Of a stretch of 64,000 nt of DNA, positions 31,554-40,254 are shown piece by piece. The notes under the pieces are model-generated. The model was not told the DNA's origin. It saw only the letters and a program-made list of their open reading frames with translations, and did no database searches. The stretch covers positions 1-64,000 of the forward strand of contig JAFQTU010000075.1 of the NCBI GenBank assembly GCA_017408905.1, written 5' to 3'. Numbering within the stretch: position 1 is the stretch's first letter; every line of letters starts with the position of its first letter. A program made the position numbers and the translations under genes. Source of the DNA: Mailhella sp. (GTDB lineage: Bacteria > Desulfobacterota > Desulfovibrionia > Desulfovibrionales > Desulfovibrionaceae).

Positions 31554-34286
31554 ATGAGCGATGCAACTCGTTTTCTTTTAGTGGCAAAGGACATCTTCGC
31601 GAACGCCGAAACCAAGCTTATTCTCGACACCAAGGAAGAGCTTGCGAAGGCTGTTGAGGAAGGGTTCATCTTCAGAACGCCGTTCTCCTTTTCCGAAGAT
31701 CCTCGTCAAAACCTCGATTGCGTTAAGTTTGGCGATCTAGTTGTGGAATTTGTAGATTTGCATAATCCACTCAACGCTGTGAAAGCTGCTCGCAGCTTTG
31801 TGACCCTGCTCGAGGCTCGTTTCGATGTTGCCCCGTTTACAGTTGCACATTTTCTTGGCGTTGATCGAGCACGGATTGTAGTACCCGCTATCGGCATCGG
31901 AAGTACGTGCGGCGATAAGGATTTGCCGCAAATTTACTGCCGTATGGTGAAAGACTTGACGGACAACTTTTCAGGACTTGGAAAGAATTTTGACACCACT
32001 CGCATTGATATTTACAGTATCTTATATAGTTATATACAAATTGAGAATACTAGTATTGATGGAATTAGTTATATTGTACCAGTATCTAATATTGATTTAT
32101 TTATGGTTGATGACAATTCATACAAATACAAGATAGGATATAAGAAAATATCGCATATTTTTTTAGATGATATTGTAGAAAATTTTAAATTAAATAAGTT
32201 TTATAGAATTTGTCAGGAAGAGGAAAAGGCCTTGCATCTCAACAAGCCTCGTGCATTGGAATGCGCTGAGCGAGAATGTGCATTTATTTCTTATTGTCGA
32301 GATAATTCCAACATAATTTCTCACAAAGCCTGGTCTTCATTGCTTTCCAACCTGTCTAAGCTTGGTATTATAGGACGTGAAATGGCACTCTACTACGCTA
32401 AAAATACTCCATTTTACGCCAAGTTTAACGATGATTTTGTTCTTGCTTCAAATGCAAATGCGTGCTCATGCAGTGAAATCAAGAATGGAATATTTGAATG
32501 TAATAGGAATTGTGGAGTTGAGTTTCCCTACTTGCTGTCAGAAAGTAGTAAAAATTCACCAGAATCTCATTTTATCCATGGTGCTGACGGGCTTTATTCA
32601 CTTGCCAGGAATGGCGAAAATGGCCCTATGAAGGTCTGTTCTCCTATCGAAATTATTGCGCTGTGTCGTGAGTCTTCGGGGAAAGGTTGGGGGAAAATCG
32701 TAAAGCTTGTTGATCCTATTGGAGAAATTCATACCCTTGTGCTGTCGATGGCTGACATGGGCGCGAATACGGAATCAACGTTTCGTAAGTTGATGAGCTA
32801 TGGTCTTCAGTTGAGTTCCTACAAGTTCTCTAAAAACTTACTCCTTGATTATCTTACTACATATTCACCAAATACATTTGCCACTCTTGCTAAAAAATCT
32901 GGCTGGATTGGAAAATGTTACATTATTAAAGATGCAATATTTGGTAATGTGAGAGATGAGTTATACATCATTGACGATGCTGAATATGAGTCACCTTTAC
33001 AGGTTCAGGGCGGTCTTGAGGAGTGGAAGGAACACGTTGGTAAGCTTTGCGATGGGCAGAAACTCCTCATGTTGGCTGTTTCCTATGCACTTTCAGGCTT
33101 TCTGTTGACGCCCTGTGGATATGAAGGCGGAGGACTTCATATCTTTGGTCCTTCCTCAACAGGCAAGACGACGGCTCTTGATGTTGCGGCTTCCGTTTGT
33201 GGAGGTGGTAAAGGATATGTAAAGCAATGGCGCACTACAGACAATGCACTGGAATCCATAGCAGCAAGGCATAATGACGGTTTTTTATGTCTTGATGAGA
33301 TAGGTCAGGCCACATCCAAAGTTGTGTCTGAAGTGTCGTATATGCTGACGAACGGACAGGGTAAAGCTCGTGCTAATAAAGAAGGCAATGCAAAATCAGT
33401 CCAGACTTGGAATCTCAATTTCATGTCGACCGGAGAAATTACATTAGCCGATAGCATTGCAGCAGACTTTGGGAAAGAGTTGATGGCTGGTCAGGCTGTG
33501 CGCATTCTGGATATCCCTTCTGATGCTGGAACTGGAAATGGTGTCTTCACATACGTCCCTGCTGGCATGACTGGACACAGCTTCAGTCAAAATTTAGTTA
33601 GGAATGCCAATAAGTTTTATGGCAGTCCTGCTCGAGCTTTTATTGAAAAGTTTGCAATAAATTTTGATGCTAATGTAGAGCGAGTCAAGACAATGGTTTC
33701 CGAGTTCGTGAAAACGAACTGTCCTTCTGACTCTTCTGGGCAAGTTTTGCGTGCAGCTCAGCGTTTTGGCCTTATAGCAGCCGCTGGCGAACTTGCGATA
33801 TTGTGGGAAATTTTTCCATGGATTGATACAGAAGCAGAGGAAGCTGCCAAGTTTGGCTTGGAAGCTTGGATTCGACAGCGTGGTGGTGTAGGCGACCACG
33901 AAATGACGAATGCACTTCAGCGCCTTCAGGACTTCATATTGTTGAATGAAAGTCGATTCGTGCCGACAAATTCGAGTGAACGTGAAGTAAGAAGCAATCT
34001 TGCAGGATACAAATGGCGAGATACAAAGACCTATGAAGAGATATACGGTATTCTTCTTCCTGTTTTCAAGAATGAAATTAGTCGCAGAGTTAATCAGGCG
34101 GCGTTGATTTCTGAACTTGAAAAACGCGGTTGGATTCATAAAAATTCTGCTGGGAATCGCCTTGAAACCAAGAGTGTCAGAGGTAGCAACTGTCGAATTG
34201 TTCCAGTTGTTCCTGATCGTTGGCTGGAGACCTCAGACGCTCCGCAAAATTCACACGGTGATATTAATGATGTGGCAATATACTGA
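31554..34286 (+). CDS. DUF927-domain helicase, probable primase-helicase of the island
   Basis: A 910-residue protein. The start at 31554 follows AAGGAGG. The C-terminal half (about 480-880) is a DUF927 P-loop helicase with Walker A IFGPSSTGKTTALDV near residue 535, Walker B DGFLCLDEIGQ near 580 and a sensor motif NLNFMSTGE. The N-terminal 330 residues include ARSFVTLLEARFDVAPFTVA and a cysteine cluster CSCSEIKNGIFECNRNC; the arrangement suggests an archaeo-eukaryotic-type primase, but I cannot show the catalytic residues. Such proteins replicate phage satellites and plasmids. It is the only replication-type gene on the island. A terminator hairpin immediately precedes its ribosome binding site. 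Confidence 0.8.
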   Translation: MSDATRFLLVAKDIFANAETKLILDTKEELAKAVEEGFIFRTPFSFSEDPRQNLDCVKFGDLVVEFVDLHNPLNAVKAARSFVTLLEARFDVAPFTVAHFLGVDRARIVVPAIGIGSTCGDKDLPQIYCRMVKDLTDNFSGLGKNFDTTRIDIYSILYSYIQIENTSIDGISYIVPVSNIDLFMVDDNSYKYKIGYKKISHIFLDDIVENFKLNKFYRICQEEEKALHLNKPRALECAERECAFISYCRDNSNIISHKAWSSLLSNLSKLGIIGREMALYYAKNTPFYAKFNDDFVLASNANACSCSEIKNGIFECNRNCGVEFPYLLSESSKNSPESHFIHGADGLYSLARNGENGPMKVCSPIEIIALCRESSGKGWGKIVKLVDPIGEIHTLVLSMADMGANTESTFRKLMSYGLQLSSYKFSKNLLLDYLTTYSPNTFATLAKKSGWIGKCYIIKDAIFGNVRDELYIIDDAEYESPLQVQGGLEEWKEHVGKLCDGQKLLMLAVSYALSGFLLTPCGYEGGGLHIFGPSSTGKTTALDVAASVCGGGKGYVKQWRTTDNALESIAARHNDGFLCLDEIGQATSKVVSEVSYMLTNGQGKARANKEGNAKSVQTWNLNFMSTGEITLADSIAADFGKELMAGQAVRILDIPSDAGTGNGVFTYVPAGMTGHSFSQNLVRNANKFYGSPARAFIEKFAINFDANVERVKTMVSEFVKTNCPSDSSGQVLRAAQRFGLIAAAGELAILWEIFPWIDTEAEEAAKFGLEAWIRQRGGVGDHEMTNALQRLQDFILLNESRFVPTNSSEREVRSNLAGYKWRDTKTYEEIYGILLPVFKNEISRRVNQAALISELEKRGWIHKNSAGNRLETKSVRGSNCRIVPVVPDRWLETSDAPQNSHGDINDVAIY

Positions 34287-34325
34287 TTTTATACCCAAAA
34301 TATAGTAATCGGCAGTTAAAATTAA

Positions 34326-34357
34326 CAGAAGGATGGGAATCAATTTCCATCCTTCTG
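34326..34357 (+). terminator. Hairpin after the DUF927 gene
   Basis: CAGAAGGATGGGAA and TTTCCATCCTTCTG form a 14-bp stem (one G-T pair) with a 4-base loop, 39 bases past the stop codon. The following T run is weak. Confidence 0.7.
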
Positions 34358-34375
34358 AATTTAGTTCATCTTTGC

Positions 34376-34397
34376 AAATTTCGACGCGTCGAAATTT
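34376..34397. repeat. 22-bp palindrome, copy 2
   Basis: A perfect 22-bp palindrome with core TTTCGACGCGTCGAAA, shared with 28094-28109 inside the integrase gene. It lies between the DUF927 gene and the minus-strand cluster. Confidence 0.75.
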
Positions 34398-34399
34398 CA

Positions 34400-34531
34400 T
34401 TAACCCTCGTTGAGAGCGAGCTTGGTGTTCAGCTCTTTGATTTTGTGCTCAATGACCCCATGTATTTCCAAAATAGTAAGCAGTGCATCATCGAGGCTTT
34501 TTCTGAGCTCGTTAGACTCTTCTAAGAATAC
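34400..34531 (-). pseudogene. 3' fragment of a small coiled-coil gene
   Basis: A minus-strand frame ending at TAA 34402-34400 encodes a helical stretch containing ESNELRKSLDDALLTILEIH and KIKELNTKLALNEG. It is closed upstream by a stop at about 34532 without any start codon. The heptad-like pattern suggests a genuine C-terminal fragment of a lost gene, but it is too short to identify. Confidence 0.4.
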
Positions 34532-34607
34532 TTAGTAAAATCAAGTTGCTTGTAATACTTAAGTATAAGTTTATATGTTATCAATGAAACATCCTTTTTG
34601 CCAAAAA

Positions 34608-34650
34608 GAAAGTAGCTTTCAAGTCTAATCAGATTTTGAAAGCTACTTTC
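34608..34650. terminator. Terminator at the end of the four-gene cluster
   Basis: GAAAGTAGCTTTCAA and TTGAAAGCTACTTTC form a perfect 15-bp stem with a 13-base loop, just after the stop of the HNH/membrane gene on the minus strand. On that strand CTTTTTGG follows the stem. Confidence 0.8.
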
Positions 34651-34660
34651 TCTCATTATG

Positions 34661-36286
34661 CTAAACTGTTACGCCATACTTGAGACACATTTCCTCGATA
34701 GACGTATTCAATTCAGTAACCTCAGAGTGAATACGTTCGTTCAGAGCTCGCCTTTTCTTTTCATCTTTAGCTCCAAATGGGTCCCACTTGTCAATGGCAT
34801 AAAGAGCAATGGCCGTGGATATGCCCGTAAGAATGCCAATGCAAATTGTAATCATCATATCCTTGCCAGGGAAGGATATGGGCACGAGTTCAGAGGCCGC
34901 TTCTTGAAGCGTAATACCTCCAACGCTGAGAGCACCTGTTACAAGGATTTTTAGAGCAGCATCCCAAACTGCTTCTCTGGACAATCCCTTTTCTGGGTAG
35001 AGCAAGGTCTTGGCAGCACGAAGAAGAACGAAGGTTCCTTCACGAATGATTCTGACGATATTTTTGGCAGTGGTCATAAAAATGTTAATGAATACGGTGA
35101 TAAGATTGGACAGGAATCCACTCACCGCTCCATCTCTGAAGGCTATGACAACCTGCTTCCAGTTCGAAAGAGTCTTGCTACCGATTCTCTGAAGCCTAAG
35201 TTTGAGGATATCAAGAGTCGTAGAATCCTGGTGTCCATTTTTGAAGCCATAGGACCAACAATCTGCCAGTTCATCAAAACAAGCATTTGTTAAATCGTAG
35301 CAGAAAAGGCCAAATGCCTGCTGAAAGCCCATTTTTCCTGCTTCCTGCAAAGATGTGATCGCAGTGTTTTTTATGAACTTATCACTGGTGTAGTAGGCCT
35401 TATTGACTGTATCATTATACTCCTTTCGAGCCTTTTCATCGAGTTCAGTCATTAACTCGTAATCAATTTCTTTCAATTCTTTCAGCTTACGTTCCAGTTT
35501 TTCTAGCGATTCTCTTTGCTTATCTGTCAGGCCATTTGCGTTTTGCTCCTTTTCTCTGAGTGCATTAATTTGGTCGACCAACTTCTTTTTTTTCTGTTCT
35601 GTGTCCTGAATGAATTCCACAACGGATTTCTTGCCTTTTGACCGGTTAATGCTGGGATTGGTGGCAACGAGATTGTCATCGGAGTTTGCCAGCTCAACGC
35701 CGTCCAACTCCGCAAGGGTACGACCTGGATCATTGTGAATTTCGTAAGCCGATTGAACGTGATCTTGGTCCGACTTTCCTTCTAGTTTGTTGCCTGTATA
35801 AGCATCTGTAAGATCACCATGTTCTCTTTTTTCCTTAATTTTCTTATTGTTTTCAATGTAGTTCTGGTGGGAATGATATTTATGAGAATCGTAGTCTTCT
35901 AAGTTTTGATATTTTAATTTTTCTTCCTCTGTAGCATAAACTCCCTCACGAACATTATGAATGGTATCGACATTGCCACCTATTTTATCATAGAGAGCAA
36001 TGAATTTACCTAGCCCAAGAGGATTGATGATGCTCTGGATGGTATGCTGACGACACTCGGAAAGAAGATCAGAAATATTCTTCTCTTCAAACTGTGCTTC
36101 TGTTTCGTTGATATAGATAGCAACTTCATTTTGAGAGACTTTTAGTTGAGATACAAGCCATTCTTCGGTGATTTGTTCCGGCAAGTTAGAGTCTTCCCAA
36201 ATAGCACTATTATTTTCAGTATACTTTTTTCTGACTGATGCTGTGCTATTGCACAAGGAGTAGAGGGTCTTCTGACTTTTTTTCAT
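34661..36286 (-). CDS. HNH-like nuclease fused to C-terminal membrane region
   Basis: A 541-residue protein with no family I can name. An acidic N-terminal region (1-150) is followed by a probable HNH fold near 160-230: AYTGNKLEG, then DQDHVQSAYEIHN, then LANSDDNLVATNPSINRSKG, which fits the DH...N...N-K pattern of HNH endonucleases without zinc cysteines. A charged coiled coil spans about 235-300. The last 200 residues are hydrophobic, with segments such as LSNLITVFINIFMTT, LVTGALSVGGITL and MMITICIGILTGISTAIALY. It is the last gene of a four-gene minus-strand cluster, 30 bases after the YaaW-like gene. A membrane-tethered nuclease suggests defence or immunity; this is inference. Confidence 0.75.
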   Translation of the reverse strand: MKKSQKTLYSLCNSTASVRKKYTENNSAIWEDSNLPEQITEEWLVSQLKVSQNEVAIYINETEAQFEEKNISDLLSECRQHTIQSIINPLGLGKFIALYDKIGGNVDTIHNVREGVYATEEEKLKYQNLEDYDSHKYHSHQNYIENNKKIKEKREHGDLTDAYTGNKLEGKSDQDHVQSAYEIHNDPGRTLAELDGVELANSDDNLVATNPSINRSKGKKSVVEFIQDTEQKKKKLVDQINALREKEQNANGLTDKQRESLEKLERKLKELKEIDYELMTELDEKARKEYNDTVNKAYYTSDKFIKNTAITSLQEAGKMGFQQAFGLFCYDLTNACFDELADCWSYGFKNGHQDSTTLDILKLRLQRIGSKTLSNWKQVVIAFRDGAVSGFLSNLITVFINIFMTTAKNIVRIIREGTFVLLRAAKTLLYPEKGLSREAVWDAALKILVTGALSVGGITLQEAASELVPISFPGKDMMITICIGILTGISTAIALYAIDKWDPFGAKDEKKRRALNERIHSEVTELNTSIEEMCLKYGVTV

Positions 36287-36316
36287 ATCTCACCTCACTT
36301 AGTTGGCATTGTCGTA

Positions 36317-37399
36317 TTATGCATCGTAACAAGTGTTTAGTTCCTCAAGTAACTCTTGTTCTATATGTTCTACTTTTTCATCAAACGAAATAATAACTTC
36401 TAATCTGTCTTTAAGTTCTTGTTTGCTAATGCCATAGTCACGGGCATTTTGAACAGAATCGCAGAACGAAGCATTGGAGACAAGTCGATTAATTTTATCT
36501 CTATTTCTATCATATATACCGCTCTCACCAAAAACCAACTGGATAATAGCATCTTTTTCAAGTCGACCTCTTATTTCCTGAATTTTATAATAATACATAT
36601 ATAGAGCGATGCATTTATTTTCATTTTTTCTTGTTTTTTCCAATTCGTCAGCAAGTTTCTTAGCTAGCTGATCAGCCTTTTCAAGGCGAAGGCGTTCGGC
36701 TGGTGTGAGTTTATATTTTTTTCTTAGCAGTGCTACAGTTGCACAGGCAGGAACTGTTACTCTATATGCAGGACCAGCAATTGATAGTACAGTAAGTCCC
36801 CATCCAAGTGGGCCAAGAAGCCAACCGGCACCACGGCCAATTACAAAAGCAAGAGCAGTATTTCCCAATAAAGGAGCTAGCGCTCCTGTTACAGAAAGAA
36901 CAACCATTGCCGTAAGACGATATGCAAGTATAGATCCAGTAGACATTAGAGCAGACAGTGCAGTAAGACCTGCTCCAGTCATCATTTGCGGACTGTACGG
37001 AATATTAACACTTATAAGAAGTCTTTTTTTCTCCTGATCGCTAAGTTTAAACCAAGCATCATTTAATATTTTATCAAGAAGACACTTCTCGATGTAAGAT
37101 GTACTACTTGATTTTTCATAATTTACGTCTAACTTATCGCAAACGTCTTTCAATACTTCACGATAAGAAACACCATGCCCAAAACGAAATATAGTCATAA
37201 CAGTATTGGCACCATATGTCTGTATTTGCTCTGCGACATCTTTCCAATAATTTTTTGAGTTAGGATTGGCTTGAGACAGCATCTGTCCAAGACGTTCTGA
37301 ACCATCATTGTCGTGAGTTATGACTCTAGCTAGCCCTTTTAAATCTTCCTTACTAATTGTAGCTAGAAATTCAAGATCAGTGTCAGCCCTGTAAGACAT
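36317..37399 (-). CDS. YaaW-like (UPF0174/DUF3944) membrane protein
   Basis: A 360-residue protein whose first 250 residues follow E. coli YaaW: an N-terminal DUF3944 head (DLEFLATISKEDLKGLARVI, then THDNDGSERLG), NYWKDVAEQIQTYGANTVM, HGVSYREVLKDVCDKLDVNY and the closing YRVTVPACATVALLRKKYK. The hydrophobic middle (about 150-225) has two or three membrane segments. A C-terminal extension of about 120 helical residues is absent from the 237-residue E. coli protein. The family's function is unknown. GGAG lies seven bases before the ATG. It lies 26 bases after the glycine-zipper gene and 30 before the HNH gene, so the three are co-transcribed. Confidence 0.85.
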   Translation of the reverse strand: MSYRADTDLEFLATISKEDLKGLARVITHDNDGSERLGQMLSQANPNSKNYWKDVAEQIQTYGANTVMTIFRFGHGVSYREVLKDVCDKLDVNYEKSSSTSYIEKCLLDKILNDAWFKLSDQEKKRLLISVNIPYSPQMMTGAGLTALSALMSTGSILAYRLTAMVVLSVTGALAPLLGNTALAFVIGRGAGWLLGPLGWGLTVLSIAGPAYRVTVPACATVALLRKKYKLTPAERLRLEKADQLAKKLADELEKTRKNENKCIALYMYYYKIQEIRGRLEKDAIIQLVFGESGIYDRNRDKINRLVSNASFCDSVQNARDYGISKQELKDRLEVIISFDEKVEHIEQELLEELNTCYDA

Positions 37400-37425
37400 A
37401 CGAATTCTCCATACGAGGTTGAAGG

Positions 37426-38994
37426 TTAACTGGCGTTAAATGATTTATGAATATAATCTCTACCTTTATCAGTGATTATGTATACCCACTGATTGTCTCT
37501 TGTTAGAACCTCAACGAGTTCATACTGAGATAGTGTATTAATAGCTCTAATGATTTCCAGATGCGAAATATTAGCTTTGAACTCCAATTCGTTAGATTTA
37601 CAACATTTATCCTCTTCATTAAGAATTCTTAGAATGTGTTGTTCTATGGATGTAGTAGTGATATCTCCTAATGGTACACTATTTTTGCTCTCCTCAAACA
37701 AGCTAAGAATGACATCTGTCATAACTTCATCGGATGGAATCGTGATATACATTCTAGATCGAGCTATTTCTTCAAAAGTTGGCTCAAGATTTTTATAAGC
37801 CCATTCCTGCCTTGTACTGTTAGACTTTGAAATGGCATACATTTTTCTTAGCCATGACGCAGTGATAATAGTTTTAATTTTTGCTATGACTGTATCAACC
37901 TCTTGTTCTGAAAAAAGATAGTCATAGCACAATTCAGCTAAAGCATTATTTACTAGCTCAAGCATTTCTTCAGCATCTTCCTTAATGAGTCCATCTAAGA
38001 CTGCTTTGGTGGCAGATGAAGAAACTGTACCAGCCGTGAAAGCTCCGATGATACCACCTGCGATTGCCCCAATGGTCGTACCAATCACAGGAACAGCCGA
38101 ACCAATTGCTGCACCAGCTGCGGTGCCTGCAAACCATCCTCCTGTGCCCCCAGCTACACCTGCTGCATTAACGGTTAGATTTTTGCCAAATTGTCCCCAA
38201 GAAATACTTTGCGAAATCAATGCCCTATAAAGATCAGGAGCAGAGACTGCAACCGTAGTTGCAATGGCAGTAATAGTATTGCTACGCAGTAGTTTCGCGG
38301 CGTTATTTAAGACGGCACCGCTAGGTAAAGTTTTTGTAAGAGCGGTTGAAGCCATTCTCTCAAGCTCCAAATGCCTCAAGTTACCATAATGAGTGGCTAC
38401 TTTGATCTCATTTAGTATTGGCCTTTTGTGTATATGTCTAGTCTTCATAAGGTAAGAAGAAATTAGCAGATCAACCGCTGAAATTCCTCCATCGTTAGCA
38501 ATCTCCCCAAAAGCAAATTTGACAGCATCACTATCAGATATTCCATTCCATTTGGAGTTTGCATGACAAATATAAAAAGAGAGTCCTGCAAGCCCCTTTG
38601 AGGTCACGAGATTATCAACACTAGAGAATTTTAATGCAGCAATACGATTTATTTTTGCCAATTTTTTAGCTTGTCGATATGTATACGTACCTTTTATGAT
38701 AAGCCCATTGCTTATCTTACTTATTATTTTTTCTAGGCTATCAAATTGATCAGTTGGTATTTCTACAGGAATCTTTCTCGAAAAAACAATTCCATAGAGA
38801 AATGTTTCAATAGCGGATGAAGCATAGTAGGAGTACTGTTCTCCATACGTTCTAAGAATTTTTTCTGTGGAGATGTTTGAAGCATTTTCAAATTTGTGCG
38901 GTATCAATATGCCATTTTTTTTGCACTCTTGAAGAATCTCTCGGACATCTTCCATAGTGATTCGTTCATTATCTTCCATGGTAAGAGTAGGCAT
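37426..38994 (-). CDS. Glycine-zipper membrane protein with C-terminal winged-helix-like region
   Basis: A 522-residue protein I cannot assign to a family. The middle (about 265-325) is a glycine-zipper region: AAGVAGGTGGWFAGTAAGAA and IGSAVPVIGTTIGAIAGGII. This pattern is seen in membrane-inserting or pore-like proteins. The N-terminal 250 residues are helical and partly basic. The C-terminal 90 residues (ISHLEIIRAINTLSQYELVE, then DNQWVYIITDKGRDYI) look like a winged helix. AAGGAG six bases before the ATG is an excellent start signal. It is the second gene of the cluster, 110 bases after the HTH gene. Confidence 0.7.
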   Translation of the reverse strand: MPTLTMEDNERITMEDVREILQECKKNGILIPHKFENASNISTEKILRTYGEQYSYYASSAIETFLYGIVFSRKIPVEIPTDQFDSLEKIISKISNGLIIKGTYTYRQAKKLAKINRIAALKFSSVDNLVTSKGLAGLSFYICHANSKWNGISDSDAVKFAFGEIANDGGISAVDLLISSYLMKTRHIHKRPILNEIKVATHYGNLRHLELERMASTALTKTLPSGAVLNNAAKLLRSNTITAIATTVAVSAPDLYRALISQSISWGQFGKNLTVNAAGVAGGTGGWFAGTAAGAAIGSAVPVIGTTIGAIAGGIIGAFTAGTVSSSATKAVLDGLIKEDAEEMLELVNNALAELCYDYLFSEQEVDTVIAKIKTIITASWLRKMYAISKSNSTRQEWAYKNLEPTFEEIARSRMYITIPSDEVMTDVILSLFEESKNSVPLGDITTTSIEQHILRILNEEDKCCKSNELEFKANISHLEIIRAINTLSQYELVEVLTRDNQWVYIITDKGRDYIHKSFNAS

Positions 38995-39104
38995 TCAGTT
39001 CTCCTTTTTTGTTCCGTAATAGCTGTTTTCTTCCAGACCTTGATTCCCGTCTACGCGTTTTTTCTGGAAATGTTGTCGCTTGGCAGGAGACAATTTATCG
39101 TTCC

Positions 39105-39683
39105 TTATTCATTCAGAAGAGGCTGTTCGTATTCGAGCAGAACCTCGTTGATAAGGAAAAAATCATAAATTTGATTAGTTATGAAATGTTTGATGATGAG
39201 ATCGAAGTTCACGTTGTCAGAAAGAGCAAGTTCAGCCTTCATCAAAAGCTCTTTCGTTTCATCCAAACTTAGTTCCAAAGCAATAGCGAAAGAGATAATA
39301 GTTCTTTTCTTTGGCCTGTATGTATTATTGCTGATAATCTTCGAGAAAACTCGTCTATCAACATTAGCCTTTGTATAGCATTCAGCATTATCCATTCCTT
39401 TTTCTCGAATTTTTCTCAGTAATAATTGAGAAAAACTTTCATGTTGACCAATGATCTCTTGGTCAAGTTGATCTTTTAAATGTGAGGTAAAATTATTTTT
39501 TTGCTTTGATATTGATTCAGATGTACGCGTATCAACGAATGCTGTGATTTTGGTAGACTGGATTTTGTCTGCCGTAGCAACCGTTGCTTGCTCCAAAATC
39601 GAAGAAGTAGCTCCTGCCGCTAGGCTTTTGGCGATTATGCGGCTAGTGAGTGAAGCTATCTGAATAGGTGTGAGCAGAGGCAT
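39105..39683 (-). CDS. HTH-type protein heading the four-gene cluster
   Basis: A 192-residue protein. The C-terminal 110 residues follow a recurring family pattern: SQLLLRKIREKGMDNAECY, NVDRRVFSKIISNNTYRPKK, IISFAIALELSLDETKELL and ALSDNVNFDLIIKHFI. The family is usually left unnamed or loosely called helix-turn-helix, and its role is not established. The N-terminal 85 residues are different and amphipathic. Its promoter region holds a 23-bp inverted repeat (39717-39739), which suggests autoregulation. It is the first gene of the minus-strand cluster and diverges from the Xre regulator. Confidence 0.7.
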   Translation of the reverse strand: MPLLTPIQIASLTSRIIAKSLAAGATSSILEQATVATADKIQSTKITAFVDTRTSESISKQKNNFTSHLKDQLDQEIIGQHESFSQLLLRKIREKGMDNAECYTKANVDRRVFSKIISNNTYRPKKRTIISFAIALELSLDETKELLMKAELALSDNVNFDLIIKHFITNQIYDFFLINEVLLEYEQPLLNE

Positions 39684-39716
39684 TTTCTGATCCTTCGAGG
39701 CTAAAATCAGTTTCCT

Positions 39717-39739
39717 AAAACTCCAATTTTTGGAGTTTT
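39717..39739. promoter_or_regulatory. Inverted-repeat operator candidate upstream of the four-gene cluster
   Basis: AAAACTCCAA and TTGGAGTTTT are separated by TTT, 34 bases upstream of the HTH gene start. On the minus strand a TTGACT (-35-like) directly precedes the repeat, so the repeat would overlap the core promoter. Confidence 0.6.
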
Positions 39740-39815
39740 AAGTCAATATATTTGAGAATAACGCTATATCCAAATTTAAAATTTCCTTCAAAATGTAAGT
39801 ATTAAGAGGTACATG

Positions 39816-40166
39816 ATGAAGGAAGAAAAGCGCAATTCCCTTGCTCGCCGAGTGGGAGCGAACATTGCAGCCTACCGCAAGTTGAAAGGGTGGACTCAGG
39901 CACAGCTTGGGGAAATCCTTGGTATCGGCACTGATTCTCTTTGCAGAATTGAGCGTGGAACGATGGCACCTCGATTTCAGCGTCTAGAAGATATTGCCAA
40001 AGCTCTTGGATGTTCTGTTTCTGACTTATTCAGAACGCCAGAAGAAATCCTTGATTCTTATGAATTAAGGAGCGAATATACTGATAAAAAACTTCCTCTC
40101 GATATTCCAACGACCATAGCTAAGCTGTCAGAGCAGATTTTATTCCTCTCAAAGCAGATAAAGTGA
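39816..40166 (+). CDS. Xre-family transcriptional regulator
   Basis: A 116-residue protein with an Xre helix-turn-helix in the first 70 residues: RRVGANIAAYRKLKGWTQAQ, LGEILGIGTDSLCRIERG and LEDIAKALGCSVSDLF. The start at 39816 (second of two ATGs) leaves six bases after AGAGG. The C-terminal 40 residues are a helical dimerization-type tail. It opens the rightward transcription of the island and diverges from the four-gene cluster, the typical place for an island repressor. Its operator is not identified, but the inverted repeat at 39717-39739 lies between the divergent starts. Confidence 0.88.
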   Translation: MKEEKRNSLARRVGANIAAYRKLKGWTQAQLGEILGIGTDSLCRIERGTMAPRFQRLEDIAKALGCSVSDLFRTPEEILDSYELRSEYTDKKLPLDIPTTIAKLSEQILFLSKQIK

Positions 40167-40208
40167 TACTTAACTTAATATAACTATATATTATCACGGA
40201 AAGAAACC

Positions 40209-40240
40209 AGAAGGTCGTGCCAAAAGCATGACCTTCTTTT
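40209..40240 (+). terminator. Hairpin with T run directly before the erf gene
   Basis: AGAAGGTCGTGC and GCATGACCTTCT form a 12-bp stem (one G-T pair) with loop CAAAA, then TTT. The erf start codon at 40255 is 14 bases beyond. Confidence 0.8.
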
Positions 40241-40254
40241 CGTATGGAGAACAC

